Below, piece after piece: positions 62,236 through 64,000 of a stretch of DNA of 64,000 nucleotides. A program made the translations under genes and the position numbers. A model generated the notes under the pieces. The model ran no database searches, was not told the origin of the DNA, and saw only the letters and a program-made list of their open reading frames with translations. The DNA is from Hymenobacter perfusus (GTDB lineage: Bacteria > Bacteroidota > Bacteroidia > Cytophagales > Hymenobacteraceae), in contig NZ_RWIU01000005.1 of the NCBI RefSeq assembly GCF_003944765.1, forward strand, positions 1-64,000, given 5' to 3'. Numbering within the stretch: the first letter of the stretch is position 1; every line of letters starts with the position of its first letter.

Positions 62236-63123
62236 TTATACTCCAGCTGAGCTGACAGCCGCTTCCGGGGCAATCTTCTTCACCAGCCCTTGCAGCACTT
62301 TGCCAGGGCCGCACTCCACAAATTCCGTTGCGCCATCCTGCACCATGCGCTGTACACTCTGGGTCCAGCGGACAGGCGCCGTCAGCTGCCGCACCAGATT
62401 CTCCCGGATTTCATCGGGGTTGGTGTGCGGAGCCGCATCCACGTTCTGATACACCGGGCAGATACCGGCCGAGAAGGTAGTACGGGCAATGGCCTCCGCC
62501 AAAGCCGTTTCCGCCGATTTCATGAGGGGAGAGTGGAAGGCACCGCCCACCGGTAATGGTAGGGCCCGCTTGGCTCCGGCGGCTTTCAGTTGCTCACACG
62601 CCAACTCAATGCCGCGCTGAGAACCGGATACCACCAACTGACCGGGGCAGTTGTAGTTGGCTGCTACCACCACGTTGCCACCCTCGGTAATTTCCTGGCA
62701 AATACGGGCCGTGGTGGCATCATCCAGCCCCAGAATAGCGGCCATGGTGCCGGGCTGCTCCTGGCAGGCCGCCTGCATGGCGTTGGCCCGCCGCGCAACC
62801 AGCTGCAAAGCGTCTTCAAAGCGCAGCACCTTGGCCGCAACCAGTGCCGAAAACTCCCCCAGGGAGTGACCTGCCACCATATCGGGGCGGAAATCGGGCA
62901 ACACAGCAGTCAGCGCCACCGAATGCAGGAAAATAGCCGGCTGCGTCACATCGGTACGGCGCAAATCCTCTTCAGAGCCCGAGAACATCACCTCGGTCAG
63001 GGAGAAGCCCAGGATTTCGTTGGCCTGATCCATCAGCTGCCGGGCGGCCGGGTGTTGCTCGTATAGCTCGCGGCCCATGCCACTGAACTGGCTACCCTGG
63101 CCGGGGAAAATAACTGCTTTCAT
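62236..63123 (-). CDS. fabD: Malonyl-CoA:ACP transacylase
   Basis: Transfers malonyl from CoA to acyl carrier protein, the entry step of fatty-acid synthesis; 295 residues. It begins MKAVIFPGQGSQFSGMGREL, carries the nucleophile Ser87 in VAGHSLGEFSALVAA, and the catalytic His in PVGGAFHSPLMKSA. RRANAMQAACQEQPGTMAAI is also typical. The start at 63123 is set by alignment; the upstream ATG at 63225 would add 34 residues of unlikely sequence. Confidence 0.96.
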   Translation of the reverse strand: MKAVIFPGQGSQFSGMGRELYEQHPAARQLMDQANEILGFSLTEVMFSGSEEDLRRTDVTQPAIFLHSVALTAVLPDFRPDMVAGHSLGEFSALVAAKVLRFEDALQLVARRANAMQAACQEQPGTMAAILGLDDATTARICQEITEGGNVVVAANYNCPGQLVVSGSQRGIELACEQLKAAGAKRALPLPVGGAFHSPLMKSAETALAEAIARTTFSAGICPVYQNVDAAPHTNPDEIRENLVRQLTAPVRWTQSVQRMVQDGATEFVECGPGKVLQGLVKKIAPEAAVSSAGV

Positions 63124-63251
63124 GGTCGTTTTTTTGGCCTGCTGCTTGTTGGCGCGAAGGCCCGCACAGCAGGTAAGGAATGAAATTGGGAGGCGCAAGC
63201 TGCAGAAATAGCCCGGAAAGCGCAACGCCCGGCACTACGAGCCACCAGGTT

Positions 63252-63584
63252 TTACTTCACCATCACCGTGCTCACGGCTCCGGTCTGCTTGTCAATCTCA
63301 ATGGCCGAGTTATCAGGCATGCGGCCGACGCGGTCAGAGCGTTTTACCAACACCTGCCAATGCGGTCCGGCTTCCATCACCTGCAACGTACTGAGCTGGT
63401 ACACCGCTGAGTCGGCCTGGGAACGGAAGTAGCGCGTGGCAATAGTCGCCGCCTGGGTTTCCGTAACCGGGGCCGCATCAGCAGCGGTTTCCGTGGTCAC
63501 TGGGGCTTCCGTGGTAGTAGTTTGCTGGGGTGAGGTGCAGGCTGCTGACAGCAACAGGACGCTGAGCGAAAGAAGATTTTTCAT
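63252..63584 (-). CDS. Small lipoprotein of unknown function
   Basis: A 110-residue lipoprotein with lipobox LLSAAC. The mature part begins with a Thr-rich linker (TSPQQTTTTEAPVTTETAAD). The C-terminal 55 residues (ATRYFRSQADSAVYQLSTLQ, ... SAIEIDKQTGAVSTVMVK) have the strand pattern and terminal DKQTGAV phrase of PepSY-like domains; that is only a suggestion. A terminator follows. Confidence 0.75.
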   Translation of the reverse strand: MKNLLSLSVLLLSAACTSPQQTTTTEAPVTTETAADAAPVTETQAATIATRYFRSQADSAVYQLSTLQVMEAGPHWQVLVKRSDRVGRMPDNSAIEIDKQTGAVSTVMVK

Positions 63585-63600
63585 AAGTGAAGGGAGTAAA

Positions 63601-63636
63601 AAAAGCCGGATGAACCAACTGGCTCATCCGGCTTTT
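63601..63636 (-). terminator. Hairpin upstream of the lipoprotein gene, terminator of the right-hand gene
   Basis: AAAAGCCGGATGA pairs perfectly with TCATCCGGCTTTT around ACCAACTGGC. It lies 26 bases after the stop of the gene entering from the right edge. Confidence 0.9.
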
Positions 63637-63661
63637 ACGCAATTAAGCGGCCTGGCAGCTA

Positions 63662-64000
63662 TTAGTGATTAACCTGCACCCACCCTTTAAAGGTGCGCTT
63701 GGTTCGGTTCGTATCCCGGAACTCCACTTCGGCCTGATAGAAGTACATGCCATCCGACACCTTACCGTTGGAGCCCGACTCGGTACCGCTGCCGCCACCC
63801 GTCCAGTTGATGAGCGGGTCTTTGTCGCTTTCGTACACTTTCACTCCCCAGCGGTTGAAAATCTTCACAGAAGTGCGGGTGATGGGGCTGAAGACCTTGG
63901 GCCGGAAGGTGTCGTTTTTACCGTCGCCGTTGGGGGTAAAGATGTTGGGTAGCAGGAACAGCAGGCAGTTATCCTTGCATTCCTTGTTGCTGAGCGCACT
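63662..64000 (-). CDS. C-terminal part of a secreted protein with type-B T9SS sorting domain (runs off window)
   Basis: The frame is open to the right edge; 112 residues are visible. It shows LLPNIFTPNGDGKNDTFRPK, then VKIFNRWGVKVYESDKD, and FYQAEVEFRDTNRTKRTFKG closing with WVQVNH. This is the gliding-motility-associated C-terminal domain (type B sorting signal), which targets proteins to the type IX secretion system and often to gliding or cell-surface structures. The N-terminal part and true identity are outside the window. Confidence 0.88.
   Translation of the reverse strand, partial: SALSNKECKDNCLLFLLPNIFTPNGDGKNDTFRPKVFSPITRTSVKIFNRWGVKVYESDKDPLINWTGGGSGTESGSNGKVSDGMYFYQAEVEFRDTNRTKRTFKGWVQVNH

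Overview
The window reads as a chromosomal segment of a high-GC member of the Bacteroidota, most like Hymenobacter or a close relative in the Cytophagales. The evidence is internal. Secreted proteins end in type IX secretion sorting domains. Promoter-like boxes follow the Bacteroidota form TAnnTTTG, and Shine-Dalgarno sites are largely absent. There are energy-transducer TonB proteins, LytS/LytTR pairs and an XrtN-type VIT protein. No rRNA, CRISPR array or intact prophage was seen. One tRNA gene, tRNA-Arg(CCG), is present, and a transposase tail lies at the extreme left edge.

Layout. 1-7.4 kb, mostly minus strand: IS630-like transposase tail, glutathionylspermidine-synthase-like enzyme with its UPF0323-like lipoprotein, murI, recQ, a possible single-strand-annealing protein, and lolD. 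7.5-19.7 kb: GH113-like glycosidase, sucC, a transglutaminase-like protein, ohr, tRNA-Arg, a fasciclin protein, a large secreted nuclease, two tandem-domain universal stress proteins, two GNAT enzymes and two acidic disordered proteins. 19.8-26.9 kb: a Tat-exported Gfo/Idh/MocA oxidoreductase, a TonB-dependent receptor, a GAF protein, a tandem pair of unknown two-helix membrane proteins with AT-rich cores, and a sorbosone-dehydrogenase-like protein. 27.1-34.1 kb: a co-oriented set of response regulator, sensor kinase, KgtP-like and DctA-like transporters and a porin, which looks like a regulated organic-acid uptake module. 34.2-41.1 kb: two TonB-type proteins, a Cys-motif membrane protein, an alpha/beta hydrolase, a LytS/LytTR pair and small proteins. 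41.2-52.3 kb: SCO, MORN and YHYH lipoproteins, a subtilase, carbonic anhydrase, a DUF2459 protein and the 958-residue XrtN-type VIT membrane protein. 52.5-64 kb: a lipoprotein, aconitase, a TlpA-like lipoprotein, a GNAT enzyme, cytochrome P450, polyprenyl diphosphate synthase, a hydrolase, folK, fabD, a small lipoprotein and the C-terminus of a gliding-type secreted protein.

How the genes connect: sucC and aconitase are TCA-cycle enzymes, and the organic-acid uptake cluster would feed the same cycle. murI, lolD, fabD and the polyprenyl synthase serve the envelope. Ohr and the two universal stress proteins suggest stress response.

The most unusual content is not a single gene. It is a dense and varied set of intergenic palindromes and inverted repeats, including perfect loopless palindromes of 26, 38 and 57 nt and 38-55 nt arm repeats carrying the half-site GTCATGCTGAGC...GAAGCATCTC. 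Every gap of the organic-acid uptake cluster carries one, and in two places a repeat arm supplies the end and stop codon of a gene. The second unusual item is the tandem paralog pair at 24193-25613, with identical ends and divergent low-GC cores. All functions are assigned by reading the sequence; no database search was run.
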